From assembly GCA_029532415.1 (NCBI GenBank), contig JAQOTA010000050.1, forward strand, positions 4,278,001 through 4,342,000: 64,000 nt of DNA, in the 5' to 3' direction. Shown here piece after piece: positions 41,738-53,780 of this stretch; position 1 is the first letter of the stretch, and each line of letters begins with the position of its first letter. This stretch comes from Marasmius tenuissimus. Taxonomy: Eukaryota > Basidiomycota > Agaricomycetes > Agaricales > Marasmiaceae. The notes beneath the pieces were generated by a model. The model was not told where the DNA came from and did no database searches. It worked only from the letters and a program-made list of their open reading frames with translations. Position numbers and translations under genes: made by a program.

Positions 41738-43080
41738 TCATCTTTGAGAACTCAAAAGAGTCTCCACCGCACTTTCAGGATTGGGACTAATGGAGTTTCG
41801 TCAGTGCTGCGACATATCCGGAACAGAGAGAGAAGGCTTTCACCTTCTTTGTAGAGCACCAACGATAGCCTCCCGAGAGATATCAGGAAACATATTCGTC
41901 AAATGGGTTATTTCGGCTTCTGTCGGTATCCTGACACCAGCAGATGCTCCATCCCTTCTGCTTGTCAATCCATGAACCCATTCGCGTACCACTGAAGCAC
42001 CGGCTTCCGCGCTGGGACGAGCTGCCGCGCGTAATCGTGACGTGGGACTCTCCCCTGTAGTAGGGGTCGGTCGTGCAGTCGTTACCACTTCATCGGTTTG
42101 AAGTAAACTTGACAGCCTTGATCTCGACGGACGGGGAAACGCAAAATTTGTTCTTCGAGGGGGACGTGTCGTTCCTATGAGCGGGAGAGCAAATCGTTTC
42201 GACATTCGGGTCACGGAAGGGGCAATCCGATAGGTCTTCAAGTTGACGATGTCAGAACGATATATCTGACCAGCCAGAATGCCAATCAGCGCGACTGCGG
42301 CTGTTCCAGGGAGACGGCTGAGCAGGAGCTGACAAGATGAATGAGTTTGCATGGACGGCCCCTTTCTGTGAAGAGACATGCCTGAACTGCCAGTATGTAC
42401 ATGAAACTTTTGTTGCTGAGAGGGATTCCAAACACACGAAAGTCGTAGACCGTCGGTATTATTCTTGAATATTGATAGAGTAGACTGAACACCAATGCGA
42501 AAGGCCCTGCTGGCAAATGTGTGAGGCCGGCCCTCCTGAACAGGAAAAGTGCAACGACTTCGAGCAGGGTGGACAGTATGGTGGAGACCAACGCGAACGA
42601 CTGGAGAGGATAGGTTGGTTCAATATCGCAACTTCAGCAAGTGGGTAATCGACTCACTGCAAACTTCCAGGTTCCAAAATGACGCTCAACCAGAACCCCA
42701 ACATTGAATAGGATAGATTCCGCTAGCAGCAGGTCTCCAGAGCTCCCAAATGCCAAATTGCGAGTGAATAATCGCCAGTACTGTGCAATGAGATGAGAAT
42801 GAGGGCCGAGTCGACGAAAGACGGATTTTGAACCTGATGATGGCGTGTAATATGAGGTACGAGCTGGTGAGTGCATCAGTTCTCAGAGTTCTCGATGTTA
42901 TGATTTGAGACCCACTTGAAGGTGAAAGTAATGCTTGATATCAAAAAGGCCCACTGCAATTGAGGTCAAAGCTAATCCTGTGGCCAGACCTGCATACGTG
43001 AAGTTGTCGGTGAGTGTGCTACGTGAATGAGTCGCTATCGAGTCAGAACCTTTGGAAAATGGTGCATTCTCAAATGACAT
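41738..43080 (-). CDS. Rhomboid pseudoprotease with C-terminal UBA/CUE domain (Dsc2/UBAC2-like)
   Basis: The layout matches Dsc2 (fungi) and UBAC2 (animals), rhomboid-fold pseudoproteases of ER/Golgi ubiquitin-ligase complexes; in fission yeast Dsc2 is needed to activate the SREBP factor. Minus-strand exons start at 43080 (MSFENAPFSKG). Hydrophobic helices follow: TYAGLATGLALTSIAVGLF, a HLIAQYWRLFTRNLAFGSSG loop, LAESILFNVGVLVERHFGT, LVSTILSTLLEVVALFLF, and a late helix GTAAVALIGILAGQIYRSD continuing into LKTYRIAPSVTR, diagnostic of this family. No Ser/His rhomboid dyad was seen. The C-terminal UBA-type helix bundle (IPTEAEITHLTNMFPDISRE then SAVETLLSSQR) ends at 41738. About 380 residues; inner exon borders are approximate. 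Confidence 0.85.
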
Positions 43081-43368
43081 GAATGAGGGAGGAGATGAAG
43101 GAGCGCGCGCGGAACGTGGCGCGTGTCACCCGAGCGTAATCTAACGAGGACACTCGTGAAGTTCAAATCTTCAAGATTGGATTCATTGATTCACCTGTCA
43201 GCAAGCATTAACTAGTGTAGATAGTAGACGACAGTATAAATGTTGAGGTCGTGATAGATGCATGAGAAGTAAGCAAAAATACAAAATGTCCCTGAAGTTT
43301 GAACAAAACATACTACTACTACTACGAAAATCATCCTTAAATCAGAAAACAAATTCACCAAATTTACT

Positions 43369-46300
43369 CTACGTGGATGGTCCACCAGACGATGTCCCTG
43401 CTGCATTTCCTTGTGGCGGACGGTTGGGTGAGGATTGATTTTTGCGGATGACCACGAAAGATTTGCCTGGAGTCGTCGTTGAGGGCGCCGGTATGTCTAA
43501 GGGCTCAAGGGGAGTCTCCTCATCTTGTGGTCGATAACCTTCACTGCTATGCGGACGGTTCCTTCTCAGCTTGAACCAAGGTTTCTTCCTTGGCTGGTCA
43601 ACAGATGAACGGTCGTCCTCGCTGAGCGCTGCACTATGTCGGTAGGCACTCGGCGGCGGAGGTGCAGAGTCCAACCGTGTTGTTCGGGATGGTGGTCGAG
43701 ACGTCCCTGTAGAACCAATGGCGCCTGCGCTAGAGGAAGAATCATCACGCCTCCTCATTCCCATAGGCATGCCGGCGTCCTCGACGATAGCCGTTTGTGA
43801 TTTCGTCCGTGCGTGGAAGGGTTGCATAGCCCCTGGAGGTAATGTGTCCTGACGAGGCTGCTGCCTCGCAGCCGCTGAAGAGAGTGAAGGCGGTGGAGAA
43901 TCCTCCTCAAAGACAGGAGATCTTGGTAACGACGAGGCGCTCTGATTGACGAACGCAGGGGGTCGATTGGTGCGCTCTTGTGACGGGAAGGCAGTATTCG
44001 ACTGTGAAGATCCAGTTATTGCGTATGGAGTATCGATATGGGCACGACCTCCGCCGACACGCGAGAAACCTGACTGTTTTACGGGCGGTGCGGGGTCTTT
44101 GACGGGGATGTATCCGGTCGGTTGGTTTTGGAAAGGCTGCCAAGCACCCATAATGAAACCCGCTTCATCATCGCTTTCTTCTCTGTACGGTCTCAGAGCG
44201 TGTTCAGGCTTCAACACAGAAGGGGGTGGGCCCGAGTGGATGGAACCTTTCCTAGAATCCGAACCGGTGTTCATCGCTGCGAGCATAGGCGGAGGGGCGT
44301 AGGACGATAAATCCGAATTCCTGTGAGCGCGTGCACCCGTGCTCCCAGCTTTTTGCTTGGATTTATCTTTGCGACGGCTACGATGATGTCGCCTCGATCC
44401 ACAACATCCCAACATTCCACAAGCACCCAAGAGCCCACTGTCGACTACATGTCGACTCTTGTCAAAGCTCAACCTGCCCACGAGCCGAACGGACGCCTCC
44501 ATGAGCTTGATAACCAACATCAGGACAAGTGCGAGATAGATCAGTCCAAGGATTATGAGGATACCATAGGCTACCCAGCCTCCTGGACCTGACCCAATTG
44601 ATATCTATGGACCGACAAGATTAGCAAGTGAAGAATCTCTGGCAAAAGGATGAAACCGACCGCAGGAGTGAGGATAATCAGAAGCACTGCTATCACAATC
44701 CTAGCTACGCAGAACAGGAAACTGATCAGCCCCATGCTGGCACCAGTTCCCCAAGGAAGCCAGATGCTGGTAACGAGAGCTGATACGACCTCTATTACAA
44801 GAATGATGATCGCTTGAGCGGTTCCGCTCTTCTGACCCGCACCTATCGTTACTCCGAAGGCGATGTTGCTTGCGAAGAACATGCTGGCAAACATCTGAGA
44901 TCCGTGTCTGTAATGATTGTACAGAGGGCCCAAGGACAGCAGAGTCCGTGTTTCGTCGTATAGCTTATTTGTTGTGGTCAAACGCACTCGTATGACAAGT
45001 ATGGCGGGGATGAGGAGAGAGAAGATGGTGAAGGACAATGCCGCGAGTACAATGGTGGACAGTGAAGCGTCCGGATTCGATCGTGGTAAAGTCATCTCGT
45101 AGACAGAGAAAATGGTGACGGGTAAATGGAACAGAACTAGAATCCTCACAAGGTTTCCGTGCAGGACACTTCCATGGAAGCCGCCTAACTCTGTTCGAAC
45201 TCTCCACCATCTACGACCGATGGGGGCCGAGTTAGTCGTCGCAGCTGTAAGTGTGAATCTGGAAGGTGGGCGTATGATCCCTGGTAGCTCACGACCGTTC
45301 AGAGATTTGCTTTCTTCCGCGTTTGGATTCTGGACTGTGTCGAGCATGTCTCTGCTGGTGAAGCCGGGACTACGAGCACCGGGTAGTTTCATAGACGTTG
45401 CTCCCTGGTGGGAACCGCTGATGATACCACTGACGAGGCACACCACATAATCTATGAACCAAAGTAACAGTGATAAAGCTGTTGTGGCCGCGGCGATCGA
45501 GAGGAACAGTATCAAACAGGTGCTAAAGAGGTCCTCCGGGCGCACGCCGACCGTGTACGCAAAAGACGAAATCCCAGAGGTAGCGTTGTCCGGAAGGGTG
45601 AATATTCGGTTGGGTGAATTTCGGTCAATGAAAAGGGGTGACTGGGAATCGGAGAGTTGGTCAGCGAAGGCATCGGGAGGATTGTAAGGTGCTGTGCTGA
45701 GAGGATCCCATTTGTGCGAGTTTCCTGTGGTCAGAGTCACATCTGTGAACGCGATTAGTAAACGAGTCGAACCTAACGTTTCCGTCCGCTTACTATACGT
45801 GAGGGTAGCCCAGGCTGTTTGTGTCAGGAGTGGATCTGCGGCAAGTCTGTAAGATCAAGATCCCAAAGCGACAACTCGGTGAACTCACAAATAAACGTAG
45901 GCCACTGGACTGCAACCATTGACAAAACAGCGCACCATTGAGTGTGAAACATAACGTCCCTCATCGACGGGGTGCCTGTCATAACCAAGATTGAAAACAC
46001 GGACAGCACCTATAGATTACCCCTACTTACAGAAACGTAGCAGCGCGGGGGTCACCGCAAAACGTTCCCCGCTGATAGCGCTCGCAAGAATATAGCCAGC
46101 ACTCTGCGCCCGTTCCCATAGCCCTTTGTCAGGTCGTGTGATTCCGCGATTCCACGCAGAAATGATTCGTGCTATCCCCACTTCCAGCCAGTAGGCTATA
46201 GCGAGAGCCACACTCGCCCAGAATATAGCTGTCGCTTTCCCATAAGGTTCATCACCATCAGGTTCCAAAGGTGTGGTTTCTATGTCCAGGCATATGAGTT

Positions 46301-46846
46301 GTTGACTGAATGGGTCCACCGCAGTCAATCGGGTATTGAGGGTGGTCAAAGAACGGCCTTTTCCCCATAGAACCATAGACGAGAAGGCAAACGTGCCGGC
46401 AGAAATGGGGCAATACAGCTGAGTAGTGTTATTGGGAGAGGGAAGAGGTGAAGGAGGGCGAAGAGCTTGACAGAACCGAGTGCTATTTGACCATGCCCCC
46501 AGAGTAAGCATGGTTGTGGTCGTGAAAAGGGTTGCTGAGCCAAAAGTAAAGTGAGCCAAAAAAGTTTAGGAAAAAAACAAGGCCACCACGCACCTAGGAC
46601 ACCACCCCCATCCACACGAGTATCAAGTATTTCCTGAGGCGTAGAGCCTACCACAGTCAAGTTCAGATAGGACTCCCGGTCGGAAGTCTCGATGACCTGG
46701 CCATAAACTTGGGATACAGACAACTTTTGTGATGCATTGCCTCGCCTCGAATCGAAACAATCGTTGAAAGGGAGAGAAGCAGGGTCTGAAAGAACGGGAT
46801 TGATGAAATTAAGGAGGAGAATAAGGAAGGGAAGAGCGAAGCTCAT
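43369..46846 (-). CDS. TRP-like ion channel (fungal Pkd2/Flc type)
   Basis: Fungal TRP-like proteins (PF06011; Pkd2 in fission yeast, Flc in budding yeast) are channels or FAD/lipid-related transporters in cell-surface and ER membranes, needed for calcium homeostasis and wall integrity. The start at 46846 opens with a signal peptide (MSFALPFLILLLNFINPVLS), then the extracellular ML-like domain (DCFDSRRGNASQKLSVSQVY). Later exons give many helices: FWASVALAIAYWLEVGIARI, MFHTQWCAVLSMVAVQWP, LFLSIAAATTALSLLLWFID, RILVLFHLPVTIFSVYEM, LAALSFTIFSLLIPAILVIR, LYNHYRHGSQMFASMFFASN, IIILVIEVVSALVTSIWLPW and GWVAYGILIILGLIYL. A long Ser/Pro/Arg-rich cytoplasmic tail of about 380 residues ends at 43369. 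Size is about 1,000 residues; short introns lie throughout. The upstream region is the gene desert. Confidence 0.88.
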
Positions 46847-47298
46847 CGTCAAACGAAGGCTGTGGCCGCCTTGAGTTTTGACTCTTCACGCAGATATTGG
46901 AAGGTTTGGTCGTTGGGAGGAAAGGGTACGTTGCGGCTCATTGCATCATCCGTAACCGCTCCTCCAGCTTGGCAGTCAAACATGAAACAACACAGACGAG
47001 TCCCACGTTCTGCTTCAGCCAACGCAGGCAGGCTTAAACGTCTGTTCGTTGATATCCTTGCTGAGGCTTGGGCTCTTCAGCAAGACGTTGGGTTGAGATA
47101 CCCGTAGAGGTACTGTAGGGATGCTTAACGGTCGAGTTCGCTATGGCAGGTAACATGCGAAATCCGAATTCAGGTATAGACTCAACCGAAGTCATACATG
47201 GACAGCAGGCTTGGGGAGAATAGTAGACGAAACTAGGCGTTGTTCGAATGAGGATTTTGAAAAATATGCCCATTCAGCAAGACGTGTGCATGTGGTAG

Positions 47299-50280
47299 TC
47301 AACATTCCGACTTTGTTGTATACCTGCCCTCGACCGCATATTTATTTATCCTACAAAACAAGTGAGCACTGCAGGTAGAACAATCGTGTTCCAGACACGA
47401 TTTTATCACCGAACTATCCAAAGTTCGCGTTTCAATCAAGCTGCCACTCTTACAGTGAAAGAGCCAAGATGTCGCTAACAGTCCAGAAGTCCTCGGCATC
47501 TCAAAGAAGAGTCGGACCAACGATTCGACCAGAAATATGTCGGGCCAAAGTTTGAGTCAGACACATATCAGATTCGCACCTGCTATGCGCGCAACGTCCG
47601 ATGAGGGTGCAGAGCTGAGAAGAGTCGCCCAAATTCAGTCTAGCCGGATTAGACGTCTCTGCGTACGCCTTCCTGAAGACTGCCTGAGGGGCCAAGTTTC
47701 GAAAGGAAATCTGAAACCTTGGTAGGAATCGAGGCGGTCTCTCTATCCAAGTATACATATCAGTCAATGTCAAATAGGTCGTAAAACCCGTAGGCTGCGA
47801 CCACACGTCTTCTGTCCCAAGTATTCGTCGCAAGATTTACCATCGGTATTGAGATAAACTTTTGGGGGTAAAGTTATATCGTGCGCTACCCTGACACTGC
47901 CTATTCGAGTTCCAATGGACAGTTGGACACGTCTATTGCCGGAGAAGTGTCTGGTAAGCTGTGGGTGAGCATAAGGGTGTCAGAAGTCGTATAATGAGAT
48001 CCTTTGCCGCCTCTGTCGCGAACCCGGGCATCCCAAAGCCGAGGACTCACAAAGATAGCATTCCAATGGTAATGTGTGCCGGGAGGAAAGCCAGGGTACG
48101 TGTGATTACAGCAACGGCCGTATTTGAGAACGGTATGAAGCTTGGATCATTGTATTTGTGGCATATGGGGGCAGGTTAAGCCAGGAGCTTACAGCCCCGA
48201 CCGGCGCTCCATGTCCGTTGCACAAATCCATGAATTTTGTCCAGCCTGAGAGGGGCAGCGCTTCGCTGGTTATGATGATACCAGACGCTGGGAGTTCCCA
48301 AAGTTCCAGTATCGTCAAGTCGGCATGTCGATTGGTGTGCACGCATCTAAAAAACACCGTCGTTACCACACTCGCTGAACCAACTCTGGACTACACGATC
48401 GTGGTGCTTGCTCAGCCATTCATTCCAAAAAAATCGTCAACATCGAGTCAGGATGCCCTCTAGAAGCAGCCATAACGATGACATGTCGGTAGCAAAGCGA
48501 ACAGCTACAAGAAAGAGAAACCATAGTGAGATCTGCGGCACTAGCTTTGACATGCAATGAAACCAGTTACACCGTCAAATACACGTATTTGAATCGACCC
48601 GAGGCCATGATCGTTCGGGTAGTTGAGCAGGATGCATAGAAGTTGAGATTGAGACCCTGGCTCAATGTTCAAGCTGAAGCGCTGAAGGACGGTCGATGGG
48701 AATGGAGAAGATAAGTATGGGTGGTTGCCGGCATCTGCGACTGCAAGAATGTTCGGCAACTTCCGGCAGTCCCCCCAAAAGCACTAGTACTAGCCTAAGT
48801 TAGGGTTTCTGATGAACTTGCTTGCCGTCCTCCGAGTTTTTGACTCTATGCAGGATCATACGTCTCTCGATACCTTTCTCATTGGGAGTATCTACCGTAG
48901 TAATCTCCCCCGAGGATGATCTTGTCGTCTCGACACCCTGACTTGCCTCCAAGCCGCTGACGTGGGTATCAAGGAGCATCCGACACGTCGCATGGTCTCA
49001 TCAACAGCAGTTGGTTGCTCTACAATCGGGATAGAATAGAGAAAGAACGTTCGCAGGCTGGTTGGTGATCCTCAGAGTCGTTTGAAGCGGTTGTCATTCC
49101 AGAACGAGTACAGAAGAGGGACGAGCTTGAGTGAGTAGTCAAGTGGACTCAAGTCTCGACGTTGATACTTGATACTCATCTGGGGACTATCCGACTATCA
49201 TAGACTCACTACCAATATGTTCTCAAGGAATTGACTATGCGATGGCAGCGATCGAACTGAAAAGACGACGTATTCAATGGATACGTCCGACAAACATCAA
49301 TCTTATGCCTAACCATCGCCCCTGGAAACCCGGCGAGAGGACTGTCTGTAGTTCTCTGAAGCTTCTAATCGCTTCCAAAATGAAAAGACCGAATCATTGG
49401 ACACCCTCAGCATCCAACTCTATAGGGCCTGGCACCGTCCCTACCGGACTCTCAGGAACGCCCAATTCGACCTTCTGCTTGATGATCCCAGAGCGACCAA
49501 CACAGTGTACAGCGTTTGGACGGTGAAGAGAATCTGAAAGCAGTCCGAGGAGATAAACCCTGGAAAATGCCACTTAATCATAACAGGTGCCGGAAATTGA
49601 ACATCCGGATATTGCCGAACTCGCTCGCTCGTGCGGGGTGTTAGGATGGTTACGGATTCGCGGTCCTTATCTGAGGACACAATGTCACTCTGTTCGTTCG
49701 TTCATTAACCAAACTTGGATGTCACCAGAGTTGGCCACGTCAAGTTGAAAGCGGTGTATGTAGTGAGTCCATGTCGTTATACTCGATAAAGCCATAGAAG
49801 AATGTCACTTCCCCAGCCATTGAAATTGAAGAATTCGGCCACTTGATTGGATGTCGAGCGTAATCGCATGGTACCGAGCGCCGCGACCACGCGCTCGTGG
49901 CTTAGGAGCGGGTGCCTGTACTGGGACTCACTGGGACGTCTGGGTTGAATATTCACTCGGGAAAATGTATGGAGATAACGAGCCTGAGGGTAATCCCAGG
50001 ACCCAGTTGTGAAAAGAAAGGAGGAGAGCTTCATCGGATGCTTTCGCGCCACTGGGTATGAGTGTACGTATGAATTTTTAGTATCTACCTTTCCAGACAC
50101 GTTCGATGGGAGATCGAAAGCGGATGGACACTTCTTGACCACCTACATACCCTTCCCTTCTCCAGCCCGGCGTCGCATTGTATCTAGTATTCAGACTTGG
50201 CCAAAGATGACGAGTGACTATTTCCGACTCGGTTGCACCAAACCAGCACAGGTGATTTTCCACTGCTTCCCGTCCCACCT
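47299..50280 (-). pseudogene. Scattered coding-like fragments, possibly decayed genes
   Basis: Minus-strand segments read like protein but do not connect: PGSQSQLLCILLNYPNDHG near 48650, LELWELPASGIIITSEALPL near 48290, HFSGNRRVQLSIGTRIGS near 47930, TTYLTLTDMYTWIERPPRFL near 47770, MPRTSGLLATSWLFHCKSGS near 47500, and farther right NQVAEFFNFNGWGSDILLWL near 49820 and HLCWFGATESEIVTRHLWP near 50250. I do not recognise a family. They may be exons of one or two orphan genes or relics. Confidence 0.25.
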
Positions 50281-51322
50281 GCTTTGTGAGACGTCACTAT
50301 TCAGTCGAGGTGGCTATTGCGACTTGAATACAATTTCTGCGTATATACGCCGCGGAGAACCTATTGAGAGGCGTATCCCAGCTATTCCCAGTCATTATAA
50401 CTCGGAATAGTGCCCAGCAAGTGCATAAGGTAAATTATAAGCTCAAGCGACCTCTGGCTCAGTGATGTTAAACTCCAGCTATCGACAATGAGAGTCCCGC
50501 TGATGACTCCAACGGATTCGGGGCTGGGAACTTCCGTAGGGAGGAGTATTTTCATGGAGTGTCAGTGGTGATTCGAGGTTTGACTTAGGGACCGGGACGA
50601 AGTGAGAGATACTATCGCCTATGTACATTTAAAGGCACGTCTTTAACTTCAGGGCAGACAGGGATCAGAGAAAACAATATGAGAACCAGTCCCGAGCATA
50701 GTATAATGAACGCTTGGTTTACGAGTTCGTCCGGCTTGGCTAATTTCTCGAACAATCGAACGTGAACTACTTTTAGTACGAACGGGAGTAGGAAAACACA
50801 TACTAGCACTAACCTGCGTCTATCCGAAGACCAGAGACCTGTGTACATGTGAAGCTCTTCCTCATAAGTGGTACTTAGGTTGGGCCTCGAGGGTAACTAC
50901 TAATTGGGAGGTAGCTGGTAACACGGAGTGGCTAAGGACCAGGCCAAAGTTCACCGGCGGCTAGCAGCGGTATTCTCAGGCCGCCGGGACGCCATTCCCA
51001 ACAGTAACTACATTCAAAGCGGGAGCATGACTGGTAACTACAGCCCCCTTCCCGTGATACATAATTGCACCCAAACGACCGTCCAATTCGAGACCCGAAT
51101 CTCTCTCTCCCACATACACCAATAAAGCCTGGCATTCACATACTGACGAAATGCAACGCTACCGAACGAGTAGGTAATTGAGAACTACGATTTTCTGGAA
51201 ACAACGCCACAACCGGGGGATGTAGCAGTACCTCGAGTAAATGACTGTACATGTGGAAAAGGATAGAGGCATAAAGGAGCGAGGTACGTACGACCGCAAA
51301 CGGACGAGAGGCATAAACGAAC

Positions 51323-51367
51323 AAAGGACCAAGTGAGAGGCTAGTGAAGGACCAAGTGAGGGGCCAT
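51323..51367. repeat. Short tandem duplication (AAGGACCAAGTGAG twice)
   Basis: AAGGACCAAGTGAG occurs at about 51324 and again 24 bp later, with similar flanks. Confidence 0.7.
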
Positions 51368-53753
51368 TGCGCAGTAGATACTATTGAGGTCGTGGTATTA
51401 AAGCCTAGAGAACAATGTGATGACATGTTCCTCGGGTAGGCACACCCAGCACGTAAAACAGTGATGAATTTGTGGTAGTTTTTTCCGGACGTTCAAAGCG
51501 GCAGAACCACACAGCACAGGTCCAAGCACGTCCAAGCACAGAAGCTGAGAAGCGGGAATTTGGAACCGTAATATGGGCGTGAGAATCGGTAAGAAGAAAC
51601 TATAGAAAACAGAATGAAAAGCTCAGGACGCCGAATCTGAAGAGGTGAACGAAAGCGATCGTACGGCATCCCTCCCGACTCGGGTATTTGGAAAACGACA
51701 TACTATTGAAGCACGCTAAGGAAAATGGGGCCCTCTCAGTTGAAACAGCAACAAAAGAGCAGGCAATTGCAAGCGCTCGGGCCTGCCATGTATACCCAAC
51801 GGCGATACAGCAGTAAATTACATTCCCGATCCGGATCTTCCACAGAGAAGATTCCTGGTGTCCTAATCTAAGCGACGCCAGCAACAGCATGAAGCACTTC
51901 AAGGTCTAGGGTTTGCCATAGCCAGGCAAATAAAGACCGGTCGGTACTTGCTTCCGGAAGCACGAAGATTGCAATCAATTTTCAAAGTCTCGGCCCAGTG
52001 GAGGATTTAGACGGGCTCCTGGAACGTCCTGGAGCAGTGTCCAAACAAACTGCGGCGACCGACGAAACCAGGGGGGAAAAGAACGTCCCGCTCGGTAGAA
52101 GTGAAAAACCTCGGAAAAATACAAATGAATTGCCGTCTCCAGACAGCCGGCTAGGGGCTTAGGATAGAAATGAAATGGATAGACAGCTATTCAGTTTGAA
52201 CTTGCGCAATTTCTGGGGTCGTCCTTTCGAATTAGCTCCCGGGATTATGGTCGAATGACGCTGAACCGCTGAATAGAGGACGAGTAGCAAAAACACAGCC
52301 GATGTCACCATTACTTGGGAAGTTCCGGGTACCCGGTAGACCTCCTGGAGAGAGTCAGGCCATGGAGAAGCCAAAAGAAACTCTATCTTACGACTTCCTT
52401 ACAACTTTTCAACATCAACCCATTATTGCAGTTCATTACCAGGGGAGCCCAGAATTCACAGGGAAACATCTGTACATTCGGTGGTCCGTCCGAAGGTGGA
52501 TCCACAGGTCTTGAGCGCTTCATGAAGTGCCAGTGAGTCTGGATTCTGGAATATCTATAGCTCATGTGTAAGGAGGGAGGTGTAATTGCAAGGGTCGCGG
52601 GTAAGCGCATGCAGAAACACGAAACACACGCACAAACGCAGACACGTTCCTCGTTCGCGGGGGCCACTGAGACTGGGCTATTCAACGCCAACGAACTATC
52701 CGCATGGTCTATTGGCGTTTCAGCACCTCCAACACATTCTCCATTTCTGAGTTCCTAGCCTATAAACGTTTGGTGAGCTGGCATTAACATATGTACGTAG
52801 CCACGCCGTTCGATTCATACTACCTCACCGTCACACGCGCGTGGAACTTCGTACCCGGGCCAAGCTTTTGGAGTTGCGGGGAAACTGCAAATGGTGGATT
52901 GGAATGCAGGGTCGAAGGCCTGGCCGGTTCTGAGAGGTCCTGAGTCAAATGGGCCCTCCCCAAGTTGGTAAGAGAGTCCCAAGAACTTAGAAAGGGGATT
53001 TTCTTTGAGAGTGCTTACCGTTATCGTGCGTCCCGAGAAAGCCGTACTCCATTCACATGCTTTCGTTTGCATATGTTCAACTGCAGGTATGTACTCCGAG
53101 CCTCTCTCTCCATGCCCACGAGACCCTGGAAGCGAGAGTATACTTTCTAAATTCCCCTGAGCACACCGACACCAAAACGGGTCTAGATGTTGACTCGGTT
53201 AACGCTGGTTAACGCTCCAGATACACGCTGGTGTCAGGGGTCTTCCCCCGACCCTCCCCGACCCCGACTCTCATCGCAAACCTTAACAAAAAGACCCGGT
53301 CCCGTACCTTGGAGTGAGAGTCCGAGTCGCGAGTACTATGACCTCGTCGATTACCAGCTCCTGCCAGCTCCAGTCGCAAGTCGCAATTGGCCTTGTTGAG
53401 CCACCAGTGGGACCACCCTGAAACAGCGCGGATAAAGTAGGGTCAAAGCTGAAGATAGGGATTCGGAGTGGGTGAATATGCTTCGAAGGAGAGCCAGGGT
53501 AGTGATACACAGTGATTCTTTTGAACGCTGGATATCATCAAGTTAGATGTAATATTTCCGGTCAAAGCAGTCGCTATTCACCTAGCGCAGCCACAAGGGA
53601 AGTGGGAGAATTAAAGAAGTTCGTCGATCAGGCGAAATCACTGATGCTGATGCATGTGCGTGATGCGCCGTTCTCGAGTCGTTCTCGAGGTCTGGCAATC
53701 AGCATCAAACGTCGCCCGCCATCGGTATGTAAATGATCGACGTTGACGACAAC

Positions 53754-53780
53754 CGACAATCGACAATCGACAATCGACAA
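53754..53780. repeat. (CGACAAT)n short tandem repeat
   Basis: Four consecutive CGACAA(T/C) units of 7 bp. Confidence 0.85.
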